Below are positions 34,921 to 45,896 of a DNA stretch of 64,000 nucleotides, in pieces. This stretch comes from Andrena cerasifolii. Lineage: Eukaryota; Arthropoda; Insecta; Hymenoptera; Andrenidae. The position numbers and the translations under genes are program-made. Below the pieces are notes generated by a model. It was not told where the DNA came from and searched no databases. It worked only from the letters and a program-made list of their open reading frames with translations. Every line of letters begins with the position of its first letter. The first letter of the stretch is position 1. The stretch lies in contig NC_135130.1 in the NCBI RefSeq assembly GCF_050908995.1, forward strand, positions 2,287,001 to 2,351,000, given 5' to 3'.

Positions 34921-35986
34921 CTATGTTATACTAACATTTTGGAAACAGTATAATTAAGTGAATTACACTTTGAGTCGAATTGGTATTAAGAGATACTTCA
35001 AATTTTGTATGTTTTTTACAAAATTTTCTTAGGAAACTTAACCCTTCTAGCGTTTTTTTCGACCCAATCGTGCTCTTATTTCTTTAACCGTACCACGGCT
35101 CTCGGGTCTTCTACGACCCCATCACGTTCTCATTTCTCTAAAAATTCTTCTAACTTTGGGAAAAATAATACCTATGCACAGTTTTCGTTCCTTCACATGC
35201 TTAGCGTTATATTATGCATTACGTTTAACTTTGAACTGCAAGCCGTAGCAGGGTTAAATAACGATATTAATTTATTGATTCTAACAATTTTCAGGTTCCT
35301 GTAACATTATTTGCATAGAAGAACGTAATTTTTTTTCTGCACCTACACATATGTTTTTATAGTAATCATATCTGTTTCCCTTCATGCTAATAACTATACA
35401 CCGTTAGTTTTCAATTTGTCTACTGTATTACAGGCTTAAATATTGTTGTAGAAATTTTTCACCGTAAATAAAACTGAAAATTCCACATTCCAAAACTTAC
35501 GAATTTTAAAGGACAGTGAAAAATTTAAATCCAGATTTATAACGTAAATATAAAAATAATATAAAAATGCTTGATCTGCTTGAAATGTCCCTGGCTCATG
35601 TAATCCCACTACATTTTGTTAATTCTTTACAAACATTTGATACTTCTTCAACAATTTTATGTATGACCCTGCCTAAATAAAAATGATAGACAGCTAAATA
35701 GGCATAGTTGATTCAATACTTGATATGCAAATATACAATAGCTAAAATTAACCACATTTTGGAATTAAAATTAGATATAAGACAGCAGTATGAATTCCCG
35801 ATCCAAAAAAACTGCTACTTCATACTTTCTTCAATTAAAAAAACAATTTATCACCAGGAAGCATTCAATTCAACTTGAATTACTGCGAATGCCATTCAAT
35901 TTCAATCTTTGTTAATTTATGTTCAATAAAATCAGACTCTACGTAAGTGGCCTATCATAATTTTAAAATAATCATAACACATCTAA
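34921..35986. other. AT-rich spacer
   Basis: No repeat ends were found. The 99-codon plus-strand frame at 35005-35304 is serine/phenylalanine-rich and matches no family I know; it is probably chance. Confidence 0.4.
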
Positions 35987-36470
35987 TCTATACTATTATA
36001 TAAAGAGTGAGCCGATTTTTATGTTCGCGCAAAAGTCAAGACCTATTGAACCGATCTTCCTAAAATTTCAACACGTCATTCCTGGATACTCTAGGACGGA
36101 CATAGGCTATGTAGCATGTCTATAAAAACGCGTTATTAACCTTTAGAGGGTCGGGATTTTTTCATTGAAATTGTAAATTTTATTTAGTTAAAATTTATGC
36201 CTATATGCCACCAAAATGGCCAGCAAAGTATCCAAATTTTCAGGTGGCCACTATAGTGGCCAGCCCGACCCTCTAAAGGTTAACATGGAACGAAGAAGCG
36301 CCTGGTATGTGTTGCGCTGGAGGGGAAATAAATCTCCCAAATTTTCCGAAATAATATCAAGAAATTAAGCTTTCTTTTCAAAACACTTAATTTCTTTAAA
36401 AGATATTAATGCTAATAAACATGAATCCGTCATGCTAATATCTCGGCGAAGCCGAGACGGGGGATGCTAG
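35987..36470 (+). mobile_element. non-autonomous Helitron, 484 bp
   Basis: The 5' end is TCTATACTATTATATAAAGA preceded by A. The 3' end is CTAG followed by T (36467-36470). The hairpin CTCGGCGAAGCCGAG (36442-36456) lies about 10 bases before CTAG. A 5'-TC, a 3' hairpin followed by CTRR, insertion between A and T and no TSD are the Helitron hallmarks. No Rep/helicase coding region is present. A 140-bp TTAA MITE is inserted inside, so the Helitron itself is about 340 bp. Confidence 0.88.
36136..36283. mobile_element. TTAA-flanked MITE F (140 bp), piggyBac-like, inside the Helitron
   Basis: TTAA lies at 36136-36139 and 36280-36283. The termini are CCTTTAGAGGGTCGGG and CCCGACCCTCTAAAGG, a perfect 16-bp inverted repeat. 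The inner words TGGCCAGC and GTGGCCACTATAGTGGCC are also palindromic. CC-type termini next to TTAA are piggyBac-like. It is nested in the Helitron and therefore younger. Confidence 0.9.
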
Positions 36471-36600
36471 TAGTAAATATATTTAACAACGTTCGACGTA
36501 AAAATATTTTAAGAAATGCTAGTATACGATTTCTGTAAAAAAAACAAATCTATTTTTGATCTCTGCAAAGCGTTTTTATTTTCAACTTCATCCACAGAAT

Positions 36601-37642
36601 GGGGTAAAGCACCCATATACCGGACGGCCCCCTGTTACCGGACACAATATTCATTTTCATGATTTATAAAATCCAGGCTATATAAATTAAAATATAATAT
36701 TTTATAATAACGTTTGAAATTATAGTTTTCTAAATAAATGAAGGTTTTTATAATTAATGTAGGTTAAACATGTAAAAAATGTATAGAAATTCTCATTCCA
36801 GTAATTATCGGCATTTGACTATTTTCATTATCAAAATGGCTAAGCATCATTTACATTTCAGAGTCGATATAGTAATAATTCAATTGATATAATGTACAAA
36901 AATGATTATGTAGCGATAATATTAAGTTTAAATAGGTAATAATAAAAAGTGCATATGGAGGTGATTTAATAATATTCTAAAAAAATTAAAGCGAATCCGA
37001 GGACTGCGTCAATATTCGTGTTGACTCGACAGTTACCGGCTGTTCATGAACGTTCGAAGGATCTAACCTATTTTCGAATCGATATAGATGTTTATATTAA
37101 AGTAACAATATTTGTGAACATTAAAGATAATTTTTAACATTAAAAAATTGATTTGGTAGATCTGAATATGAGTAAAACTATGAAAAGAATACAGTAAAAA
37201 TTCGAATAACAAAGCATTAGAGGTTATAACCTCCCATCAATCTTCGGTAAATGCAGCCAGCATACAATTTGGCATTCCAAGGAGCACGTTACACGTCAAA
37301 ATTAAGAACAAATATAAGGACAAAAAACCAGGACCAGAATCTCACGAAGATGTTTTAGTTAAGTGGATAATGCATCTAGGCAGTGCCCGGTAGCTCAGGC
37401 ACGGTAAATAGTTCCCAAGCTTTAAGCGTGTCCGGTAATTACGACAAAATTTTGTTTTACATTTTTACTAATATCTCTTTAATATTTCATTATTTATTTA
37501 AATCAAAAGTCCTGAATTTACGGAAATGCTTAATAATCAGTTTAATGCAAAAAATTCCCAGAATGTATGAAAACTTATGTTGAAATTCTTAAACAACTTT
37601 CATGCCATCACTAAATGTCAGGTATATGGGCCCTATGCCCTA
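36601..37642 (+). mobile_element. pogo-like TIR element, 1.04 kb, degenerate
   Basis: The left terminus GGGGTAAAGCACCCATATAC and right terminus GTATATGGGCCCTATGCCC form an imperfect TIR. TA follows the right end, but the left flank reads AT, so the duplication has decayed. The word ACCGGACAC near the left end (36637-36644) recurs in complement as GTGTCCGGT at 37428-37436, a possible subterminal site. The interior contains the N-terminal part of a psq-HTH transposase (next entry), supporting the Tc1/mariner/pogo class. It is too short and broken to be autonomous. Confidence 0.65.
37168..37393 (+). pseudogene. pogo-type transposase N-terminus (psq-like HTH), frameshifted and truncated
   Basis: From 37190 the frame reads YSKNSNNKALEVITS, then NAASIQFGIPRSTLHVKIK, then KPGPES and VLVKWIMHLGS before a TAG at 37391. 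The AAxxFGIPxSTL core with a following K-rich segment and GP motif is the pipsqueak-type helix-turn-helix found at the N-terminus of pogo/Tigger/CENP-B-like transposases, where it binds the transposon ends. The likely start ATG (37168, MSKTMKR) is one base out of frame with the rest, so there is a frameshift near 37189. The CENPB-type and catalytic DDE domains are missing. It lies inside the pogo-like element and is non-functional. Confidence 0.8.
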
Positions 37643-37970
37643 TAGCGGTGATGGATCGTTAAAAATTCAAATGTCCTTAGGCCTACCGCGTATTATCGAC
37701 TTTCTCTCGAACGACAGCAGTTGATGTAAACGGTATGGGCGTACATAAAAGGGCACATACTTGTTGATTGCTCATCGACTTGGCAAACCAGTTCAATTGA
37801 CACACGATTGCTTTTTAACAATCCGCTTTTTGACGAAAGTGTGAAATAACTGTCAACCGTCAGAGCAATAACCGCATGCTATCGAGAACATAAACAATCA
37901 ATCATCAAACGATCTGTTTCTGTTGGCACTCTATCAATTACTTAACTTTGTTTTGTCGAGGAGAAATCGT
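37643..37970. other. spacer, nothing recognised
   Basis: This is mixed-composition non-coding DNA between two transposons. No coding or repeat signature was seen. Confidence 0.4.
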
Positions 37971-37978
37971 GTAGGTAC

Positions 37979-38614
37979 CAGTGGCGGATTTAACATGGCG
38001 GCTGTTGAGCAGTTGCCGCCTGGGCTCCTGTCCAGAAGGCCCCAAATTCCCCCCAAAATTATAATTAGGTATAGGTATCCAAACACTACATTTTTTTCCA
38101 TACTATTACACTTGGCCCGATTTTAGTAAACTACCTCTTCATTTTCCCGAAGAATGGGCCCCTGCGCAGAAGGCCCCCTAGGGCCCTATCTTAAAAAAGA
38201 AATTATGATTTTAACCAAACACTATATTTTTTTCTGTACTACTACACTTAGCCGGTTTTTAGTAAACTACCACTTCATTTTCCTGATGAATGGGCCCCTG
38301 CGCAGAAGGCTCCCTAGGGCCCTATCTTAAAAAATTTAGATTTTAACCAAATACTATATTTTTTTCTGTACTACTACACTTAGTCGGTTTTTAGTGAACT
38401 ACCACTTCATTTTCCCGGAAAAATGGGCCCCTGCGCAGAAGGCCCCCTGGGACCCTATCTTAAAAAAGAAATTATGATTTTAACCAAACACTATATTTTT
38501 TTTCTGTACTACTACGCTTAGCCCGTTTTTAGTAAACTAGCTCTTCATTTTCCCGAAAAAATGGGCCCCTCAGAACTTTTGCCACCTGGGCCTTTTTTCT
38601 TAAATCCGCCACTG
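37979..38614. mobile_element. hAT MITE with internal tandem repeats, 636 bp
   Basis: The TIR is CAGTGGCGGATTTAA on the left and TTAAATCCGCCACTG on the right. The 8-bp TSD is GTAGGTAC, perfect on both sides (37971-37978 and 38615-38622). An 8-bp duplication with CAGTG...CACTG ends is diagnostic for hAT. The interior is about four copies of a ~136-bp unit marked by ATGGGCCCCTGCGCAGAAGG (starts 38154, 38290, 38423 and a shortened 38561). There is no transposase. Confidence 0.93.
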
Positions 38615-38622
38615 GTAGGTAC

Positions 38623-41187
38623 ACTGCTCGATTTGATTAAACAGTTCAATCGTTGGAAAAGTAGATTGTATACATCAGGCCTTATTTTCAACCCAGAAAG
38701 AATCGATGAAAAATTCAACATGCGTACATTTATTCAATACGTGCTTTCCCTAAGCGTTTCGTGCAAGCAAGTTATGAACGAAGCGAGAAACTTTGGTAGT
38801 TGTTCTTCTTGCACGGTGTGTCTGACTACTGAATTTCCATGTTCACGGTTGTGGACTCTGTATGCTGAAAAATTCGCCAGCAGCCATTGAATGGACGGTT
38901 CACAATGCATTTCACTATCAATGAAGCTCATACCCATATGCAGTGATGCCACTGTACGTTGCTTTATTCTTTAGAATTTTAACAGAATAGTTTCATACAA
39001 TTTATAACTATACCAAGGGCATCCGCAGACATTTTTCCAGGGGGTGAGGCACTTTAAGAAGCAGTTCAGTTGGCGGGCGACGATTTGCTGTTTCTTTAAA
39101 CCCATTTTGTAGCGCCAAATTAATTAAAAATTTAAAAATATTAATTTTTTTAAGTATAAACTTAGTAAAGATTAATTTTTAAAAATATCAAATTTTTCAA
39201 TCCAGGGGGCGGGCTGCCACCTAATCAAGTATTTTTTATTGTATACGAGTTTATAAAAAATATGTTACTGCATGTTTGTGACAAAATTTAAAAATAAAAT
39301 AAAATTCTGAATATTAAAAATTGAAAAGAAGTTAAAATACTAAAAAAATAATAAGCTAAAACGCAGATAAAATTATAGGAAGAGAACCCAACATAATTTA
39401 TTATATTGTATTACATGTGCTTTGATTAATTGTGTCAGTTTTGAGTGAAAATTTCACTCTGCACCTTTTCACATTCCCCTCGGGTTCAGTGGAAGAGAGT
39501 TATATGAACCTCATGCACAATTTATACGATACAATAATTAATAATATGTCGAAATAAAACTAATTAACATACTTTCATATAATCTGAATGATAAGCTAAA
39601 AAAATAACACCTATTTAATAAAAAAAAAAATTTGGAATAAAAACTCTGAACACTTTACTTCATCAACAAGCAGTGTCACAAATGATAATGGCTTCCATTT
39701 GTGACATACCTACTAGAATAGCCTGTACATAGCACTACTATAGTAGCATGTACAAAACAATATTTCACTCTGCCTCACAATCTCGCTTTGCCCCCGTTTC
39801 CCCTACTCACAAGTTAACCAAAAAAACCTTAAAACATTCCAATTTTTAAGATGTTACACCACGAGTAATGAAAACTGGGCACGTGGTAGCACGAAAATTT
39901 AAAGGGAACGAACTTGCTCCTTATAATACAAAGTACAGTCGTTATAAAACTCGCATAAAACAGCACGACAAAGAGTACGTTCGTAAAACGCGTTGAAAGG
40001 ATTCAGGTGCTGATAACAAACTTCCGAACACCAACAAAATACGCTCTTCGAATGCCCGAGGAGATTTCAGTGCTTTTTATCCAGCTTAAGAAGAACAGAT
40101 ACCAAGTTCAACAGCTTGTTATGGATTTGCAAGTAGCATGGTAATGCATGATGTAAGTAGAGGCGCAGCAACACGTGTTTATCTACCAGCACCTTCGAAA
40201 TTCGTGGTTCGTTAGTCAAAGGGACTGTACACTGTCTAGCCAGCGTTGCAGAGGGCACGTGCACGATCCTGCAGCCTTTCATTTTCATTCCCTTTCTTTC
40301 AGTACCACCTCTTCCTCCTGTTACTTCTCCTTTCCCTGCGTCTTTAGCCTGCCATTCCCCTCCTCTGTCCTTCTGCTTCCGTAATTACATTGAGGGACAG
40401 CTTTCCGGAACGAAAATTCAAAGGAATCGGAATACATTTGGTCGCTGGCTAAAGCCTCTGCAACGGTACAGCTACTCGATTCAAGAACGGATCCACTAAA
40501 AGGAAAAACTGGTTTAAGGTGCATCCACGTAAAAGTCTCTTGTCAATGGGCACTGATGCTTTAATATTTCTCTGATGTCTGGGAACATCGATAGCTGAAC
40601 TCTTACCGTGAAGTTTTCCTGTGATGTACAAGTGCCTGAAATCCTCTGGGCAAACTTTGTCGATATTTTATGGCCGTAATAATATCTTCGTAGGACTTCA
40701 TATATTTGGCATCGATGCCCGGACACTCGAATTACCAATAGAAGCGTTAACCCGTTACCACTTTTGAGCTGCTTCCATGAACAGCAATTGGTGGAAGGCC
40801 AAGAAACGCCTCTCGAAGGAAATAAAGTAACGTAAGAGCAAATCCAACAGCAGTATCTTTCATACAGTGATTTCTATGCTTTCTTCTGAATGTAAGATGT
40901 CTTCGAAGCTATCCATGGTGGTCGCAATAAATTACTGAAGAACTTGCTTTACCGGGTGTAATTTCGCAGGTATTTTTTGGAACAGTGATTCCGAACCTGT
41001 GGGTCGCGAACTGTTTTCTGGGGGTTGCCACGGTTCTTTGGGGATTTTTTTGTAACATTATTAAGTTAGAATTATATTCTGAAATACCTATTTTTAATGT
41101 GTTTTCTTTACCTTATTAAATGTACCTTGCCTTGAATATTTAATAACATACACACTTGAAAAAAAAACAAGTAGGAACCGAAAGATA
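38623..41187. other. long spacer without recognised genes
   Basis: 38623-38960 is mixed-composition DNA with a 109-codon plus frame that starts inside the hAT MITE and has no family signature. 39000-39810 begins CATCCGCAGACATTTTTCC and may be an old DNA transposon, but no matching terminus was found. 40000-40950 is GC-balanced and shows only overlapping short frames on both strands. Confidence 0.4.
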
Positions 41188-41415
41188 GGTGTGTTACGAA
41201 CCGAGGCTGAGGGCATTGAGATTGGCGGCTGCGAGGCTGAGGATCGAGTTTGTTTGTTAGAGTTTGTTAGTAACGGATGAACCGGTGCTTGGCTAACACC
41301 GGGAGCCGTTATAAGGAGGTTGGTAAGCGTGGACGAACCGGTGCCTGGCTAACACCGGGAGCCACTAGGAGCGTAGATGTTCACGGACAACCCGGTGCCT
41401 GGCTAACACCGGGAG

Positions 41416-42154
41416 TAGGAGTGTGCGGGTACCCGAGATTATGATCTCGGGCGGGTTCGGAAAATTTCGGGCGGGCTCAGGCGGGTACCCGCAACATACG
41501 AATGCTCGGGTAGCTCGAAATTTTCAGGTATCTCGAAATTTCGGGTAGCTCGAAATTTTCGGGTATCTCGAAATTTTCGGGTAGCTCGAAATTTTCAGGT
41601 ATCTCGAAATTTTTGGGTAGCTCGAAATTTTCAGGTATCTCGAAATTTTCGAGTAGCTAGAAATTTTCAGGTATCTCGAAATTTTCGGGTAGCTCGAAAT
41701 TTTCGGGCGTGGTTGGAAGAAGTCGGGCGGCAGGTTCGGTCCAAGGCGTTGCCGTTTCTTAGATGCTAATTTAAAATAAAGTATACTATTATACCTAATA
41801 ATATGTGTGAAAAGTTCTTTAATGTATATATTATACATTATTAAGAAATTGATAGGATACATCTACATATGCATATATGCACTACGAACGTCACTTAACT
41901 TGACTTGTGCCTAGATATGATTGTATGAGTAATCGACGACGAAATACGACGACAAAGCCTTGGACCGAACCTGCCCGACTTCTTCCAACCAAACCCGAAA
42001 ATTTCGAGCTACTCGAAAATTTCGAGATACCCGAAAATTTCGGCCTACCCGAAAATTTCGGGCTACCCGAACATTCGTATGTTGCGAGTACCCACCCGAG
42101 CCCGCCCGAAATTTGTCGACCCGACCCGTCTCCTCGGGTACCCGCACATCCCTA
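41416..42154. mobile_element. hAT MITE with 8-bp TSD ACCGGGAG, 739 bp
   Basis: ACCGGGAG is duplicated exactly at 41408-41415 and 42155-42162. The termini are TAGGAGTGTGCGGGTACCCG and CGGGTACCCGCACATCCCTA, a standard hAT TAGGG-type end with one change. The arms continue inward for about 100 bp (AACATACGAATGCTCGGGTA and its complement) and then run into arrays of a CGAAATTTTCGGGTAGCT-type repeat. The repeat-rich frames (SSYPKISRYLKIS peptides) arise from this array and are not genes. Confidence 0.93.
41505..41705. repeat. ~18/36-bp subterminal tandem array in the hAT MITE
   Basis: About eleven copies of an 18-bp motif (TCGGGTAGCTCGAAATTT alternating with CAGGTATCTCGAAATTTT) form a 36-bp higher-order period. 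A shorter inverted array lies at 41996-42075, so the two arms can pair. Such subterminal repeats are often transposase-binding sites, but that is inference. Confidence 0.88.
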
Positions 42155-42865
42155 ACCGGGAGCCATGAGGAGGTTGGAAGCGTGGATGAACCGGTGCCTG
42201 GCTAACACCGGGAGCTATTAGGAGGTTGGAAAGCGTGGACGAACCGGTGCCCGGATAACACCAGGAGCCACTAGGAAATGATAATTTAGCCTCGTAACTT
42301 TATAATGTGATACACCTCGAGCGGTAAATATGTATCTATATGGGTTAGTCTCGAAGAGGTAGTTCAGATGATGATTAGATTCAAATAAAAGACCTCTGGG
42401 TAAGAAATAACTAATTATATTCTATAAGCTTAGGTTCTTACAATTGTTTGAGTGTTTAGTTGTCGCGGTATCTAAGTCCACCTCTCGGATTTGACGCACT
42501 GAGAAATGCGGGGGTCTCAAAGACTTATTTAATAATTACAACGCCTATCAGCAACAGTGCGAGGTGTATGGTTTAAGTTGAATTAATACTCGAAGAAAAA
42601 TGTTACTCGATCTCGCAAGCCTCTTTCATCTAAACGTAGTACACTTGAAATGAGCCCCCGAGTGTGGATTTGTGACCCTTTTTATACAGTGAAATTCGGC
42701 TAGAACGTAGTGGGGACATGAATGCCTTCAATTGAATATTAGGTTTTCGGGGAAAACTCGGTTGCATCACACCACTGCAGGAAACGGTGACCCCGCCGGA
42801 TCATTGCATTCCGGACACCTGAAAGGGTTAAAAACTTAAAGATAGGTCTGCGTACGTAACAGGTG

Positions 42866-43455
42866 TATGCTATATTAGAATAACAAAAAAGACAGTGTCA
42901 TCTGCTGGGTATGCGCATAACAACAACGCAACTATTAGGCATTTAAGCTTGTATACGTGATCACACATCACTGAAACATCACGTAAGCTTCAGCAGAGAT
43001 GTTTACACTTCTCCGTTACAAGTAACAAGGAATCTCACTACGTGAATACCTAATTTGTTGTATAAAAGCTCAGGCTTGAGTCTGTTTGTATGCAAATATG
43101 TTTTACCAATAACATTACCTGTGTATATACAGAGAGCCGCTTTGTAAGAATTCCAAATTGATTTGGTGATGTTCAAGGTGTACCAATTTTTGGAAGTCAG
43201 AGAAAAGTTTTTGAATAAAAGAATAAAATAGACTTACGAGATATTTTTCTTTTATTTCCATAGTTCCAGAAATATGCAAGGTGGTAATTCTTATTGGTCC
43301 ACCCTGTACATTCCAATACTTTCCCGAGGTTTCCTGAGGTGGGAATTGTTAGCTTCTAAAAATTAATTTTTACATTCTACCTAGTTTATATCGAAAGTTG
43401 GGTAACTCAAATATATAAATAGACGCTTACTAACAAAATCATAATAAAATCTCAG
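42866..43455. other. AT-rich spacer
   Basis: Nothing is recognised except a TTGGTCCACCCTGTACA word at 43298 that resembles the end of a dispersed element with no partner end. Confidence 0.4.
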
Positions 43456-43962
43456 TGTAACCCTTCTGTGACTGGTTCTTCGGAGATGTTAACATGGTAG
43501 GAACAATGTGTTGCGCAAGGCGCCTGGGGTCGAGATTCTGGCTAGAATCTCTGGGTCGTTCTTCACAGTCGTCGACCAACGGGCTTCGAAAGGTTCGGGT
43601 GATAATGCCGGGACGGGAATATTCGGTTGGAAACCGAAGGTAGGGGATCGTTACGGGTTAAAGAGATGGAACTCACCGTAAGGTTAAACAAGTTTATTCT
43701 GTCCCGATCTGGGTGACAGACGAAGCGCGTACTGTATCGTGCGTGTGCTAATAATCAGAGAGCCTCGCTCGTAGTTTGTACAGAGTCTTATAGCTAACCC
43801 GGGGCGAAACGTGGACCAGAGAGGTCACCGCCTTCGGCTCGCTTTTGGGCGTTTTCGTTGGAAACGCTGACGGTGCTCGCGGGTTGTAGCCCGCGCTTTG
43901 GCGCTCACGCGTGCCATCGCAATGCGCGGCGGTTGTAACTCTGGGTCGTCGGCTGGGTTACA
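43456..43962 (-). mobile_element. solo LTR, 507 bp
   Basis: Ends TGTAACCC and GGGTTACA are perfect inverted copies. On the minus strand GCTATAAGACTC (about 43785-43796) is a TATA box, and AGAATAAACTTG (about 43690-43701) a polyadenylation signal some 95 bp downstream, as in BEL/Pao and gypsy LTRs. The block is GC-rich against AT-rich flanks. No exact TSD is visible, so it is either old or inserted into a since-altered site. No internal region is present. Confidence 0.65.
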
Positions 43963-45887
43963 ACAAATGCTAGTTTATGGGTCCCCCTAGGCCCCAGGAC
44001 CTAAGGCCTAGATTGACGCTAGGAAAATAAGGCAAATTTTTGGGAATTTTTTAAAAGAAAAGTATTGAGTATTATAGTTTCAAACTTGGGACATTTATTC
44101 ATTATCATTCGAAGTGTGTGCTCAAATTTTTGTATGCAATAATAATCATTTTGATCAAAGTTACAGTGGTACTAGTAAGAGGGGTTTGAAGAAAAAGGTT
44201 GATGCTGGTGAGCAGGATTCTGGCTGGCGTAGTCCTTTGAAATAAAAGCCGTAATTTGCTTAATCTGTATTAGTGTGGCTATCGCGTGAACTAGAATGGA
44301 TAAAAAATATTGAAAAATAAAACAATGGTAGCATTTGAAATTAAATTTTTCATTTTTTGGAAAATAATTTTAGTTTCTAATTTTCATTCTGACTTTTCTG
44401 AAGACTGAGTTTATAACAATATGACTCAACATGAGCTTTATATATATAAATATGCGTTAGCTTTCGACAATATTGTATCAATAGTTGACAATAAAATTGT
44501 AGATCGAATATTTCACTTATAACGAAGGTTTAAGGTAAACATGGCGGCAGAGTGTATTAGAGTGTATAAGTAGTGACAAAACTGATTTAAGTCCATAATA
44601 AGGTCAAGCGAGGAAGTCGGAAACGTAATGGAAGAACCTTTTCAAATAAAATTGAATGAATTTTGTAACATGGAAATAGGAACTCTGGCAGAAACCTGTG
44701 AGAGGATTGTAGAATGATTTTACATATCTATTGAAAGACCCGCAGCACTTTTGGGGTGACCTAATATTGTAAAGGGCTTCGGGGACTGTTGTAAAGCCAT
44801 ATTCGATTAAAATTCATTCCTTTAGCCTGCAGCTGATATTCAATTATTTACTACTATCCATATAATGGAATTCAATAGAAAATGAAGGTGTGGATGAAGA
44901 TGAGGAATATCGAAAGATCGAGTAATACTTCCTCGTGTCGGATGCAAACATTGAAGCTAATCGCATTAGGAAAGTCAAGCTGTTACTCGAAGAAACAAAC
45001 CGGAAGGGGCAGTTAACCCGAACGAAGGGTCTCTAGACACCGTCGACGAGAGTTATTGGGTAAATAGAGTTTGGGTAAACAGAGTCCAGAAAAGCACGAC
45101 TCTTCCTTTCCCACGTCTGCTATCGATTCCTTGAACATAGGTTTGCAGCCTTCTGTTACACAAAATCAAAATGAATTAATCAGCCTGGACATTCTGGTAT
45201 CAAAGCATTTACGAATTCTTCTATCTTTGGTATTGCAGAATGTAGCAATATAAATAATGACCTAAATGAAGGTGACTTAAAATAATTTTAATTACATTTT
45301 TATGAACAAAAAAATCTGGGAGCATTGCGTTTGTAATCACATTGAGTATGTTGTAGGAATATTTGATAATAAGTGATATAAATACATATAAATGAATGTT
45401 TTCAATGTTTTCGTAGTATTTTATGTTTTACAATTCAACAGATAATTTATTTCCCTCCTTTTATACTATCAAGCAAATGAATTTAGCTAAGCGACCCACC
45501 CGGAAGAGTAGGTAATAATAATTTGAAAGTTAGAAAGTTAATTGAAAATGTGGATAATAATCATTATATAATTCATAAAGTTTGATTGTAAGTTTTAACT
45601 ATTAAATCTTAATTATTTCAAGAAAGAATGTGCGCTACATTACTCAATAGACCACACAAATAATTCTGGACATTTGCCAACAACTGTTAAGTACTTATAT
45701 TTAAGTACATAAGTACTTATAATAAAAAGTGGTGATAGTAGCTGACTAGGTGTTCTTTAACTCTTAAAAATCCTTGTAAATTGAATTTACATGCTCAATA
45801 CATTACTTTCAGTCATAGTAAGTGCTTTGTATATTAATTAATTATATTGTGAAATGGAAATTTAAGTTTACTTATTCAATATTCACC
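43963..45887. other. spacer with a possible degraded coding remnant
   Basis: 44620-45250 has several open segments in changing frames (EPFQIKLNEFCNMEIGTLAE; then YFLVSDANIEANRIRKVKL; then NPNEGSLDTVDESYWVN) separated by stops and shifts. This texture resembles an old retroelement gag or host pseudogene, but no domain is recognisable. The rest is AT-rich. Confidence 0.3.
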
Positions 45888-45896
45888 ATCCACTAT

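Larger units (their letters stand above)
41265..42275. repeat. ~55-bp minisatellite in the LTR (five units, split by the hAT insert)
   Basis: The repeating core is GACGAACCGGTGCCTGGCTA followed by ACACCGGGAGCC and AGGAGGTTGG. Two full units and part of a third lie left of the insert. The remainder of the third and two more lie right of it (42155-42275). Substitutions differ between units. Confidence 0.85.
41192..42861 (-). mobile_element. solo LTR with TSD GGTG, interrupted by a hAT MITE
   Basis: It starts TGTTACGAACCGAGGCTGAG, ends CTGCGTACGTAACA, and is flanked by GGTG on both sides (41188-41191 and 42862-42865), a gypsy-type 4-bp duplication. TATAAAAAGG occurs on the minus strand at about 42677-42686, which sets the orientation. 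Without the inserted hAT element (41416-42154 plus its 8-bp duplication) the LTR is about 923 bp. Its 5' (plus) third carries a 55-bp-scale minisatellite. A diverged relative lies at 22888-23580. No internal retrotransposon region is present. Confidence 0.88.

Noticed and set aside
35005..35304. 99-codon serine/phenylalanine-rich frame
   Set aside because: AT-rich DNA, no signal peptide or domain pattern, no flanking gene structure.
41524..42205. Frames of 78-112 codons with KISSYPKISRYL-type repeats
   Set aside because: They arise from the 18/36-bp array in the hAT MITE and occur on both strands.
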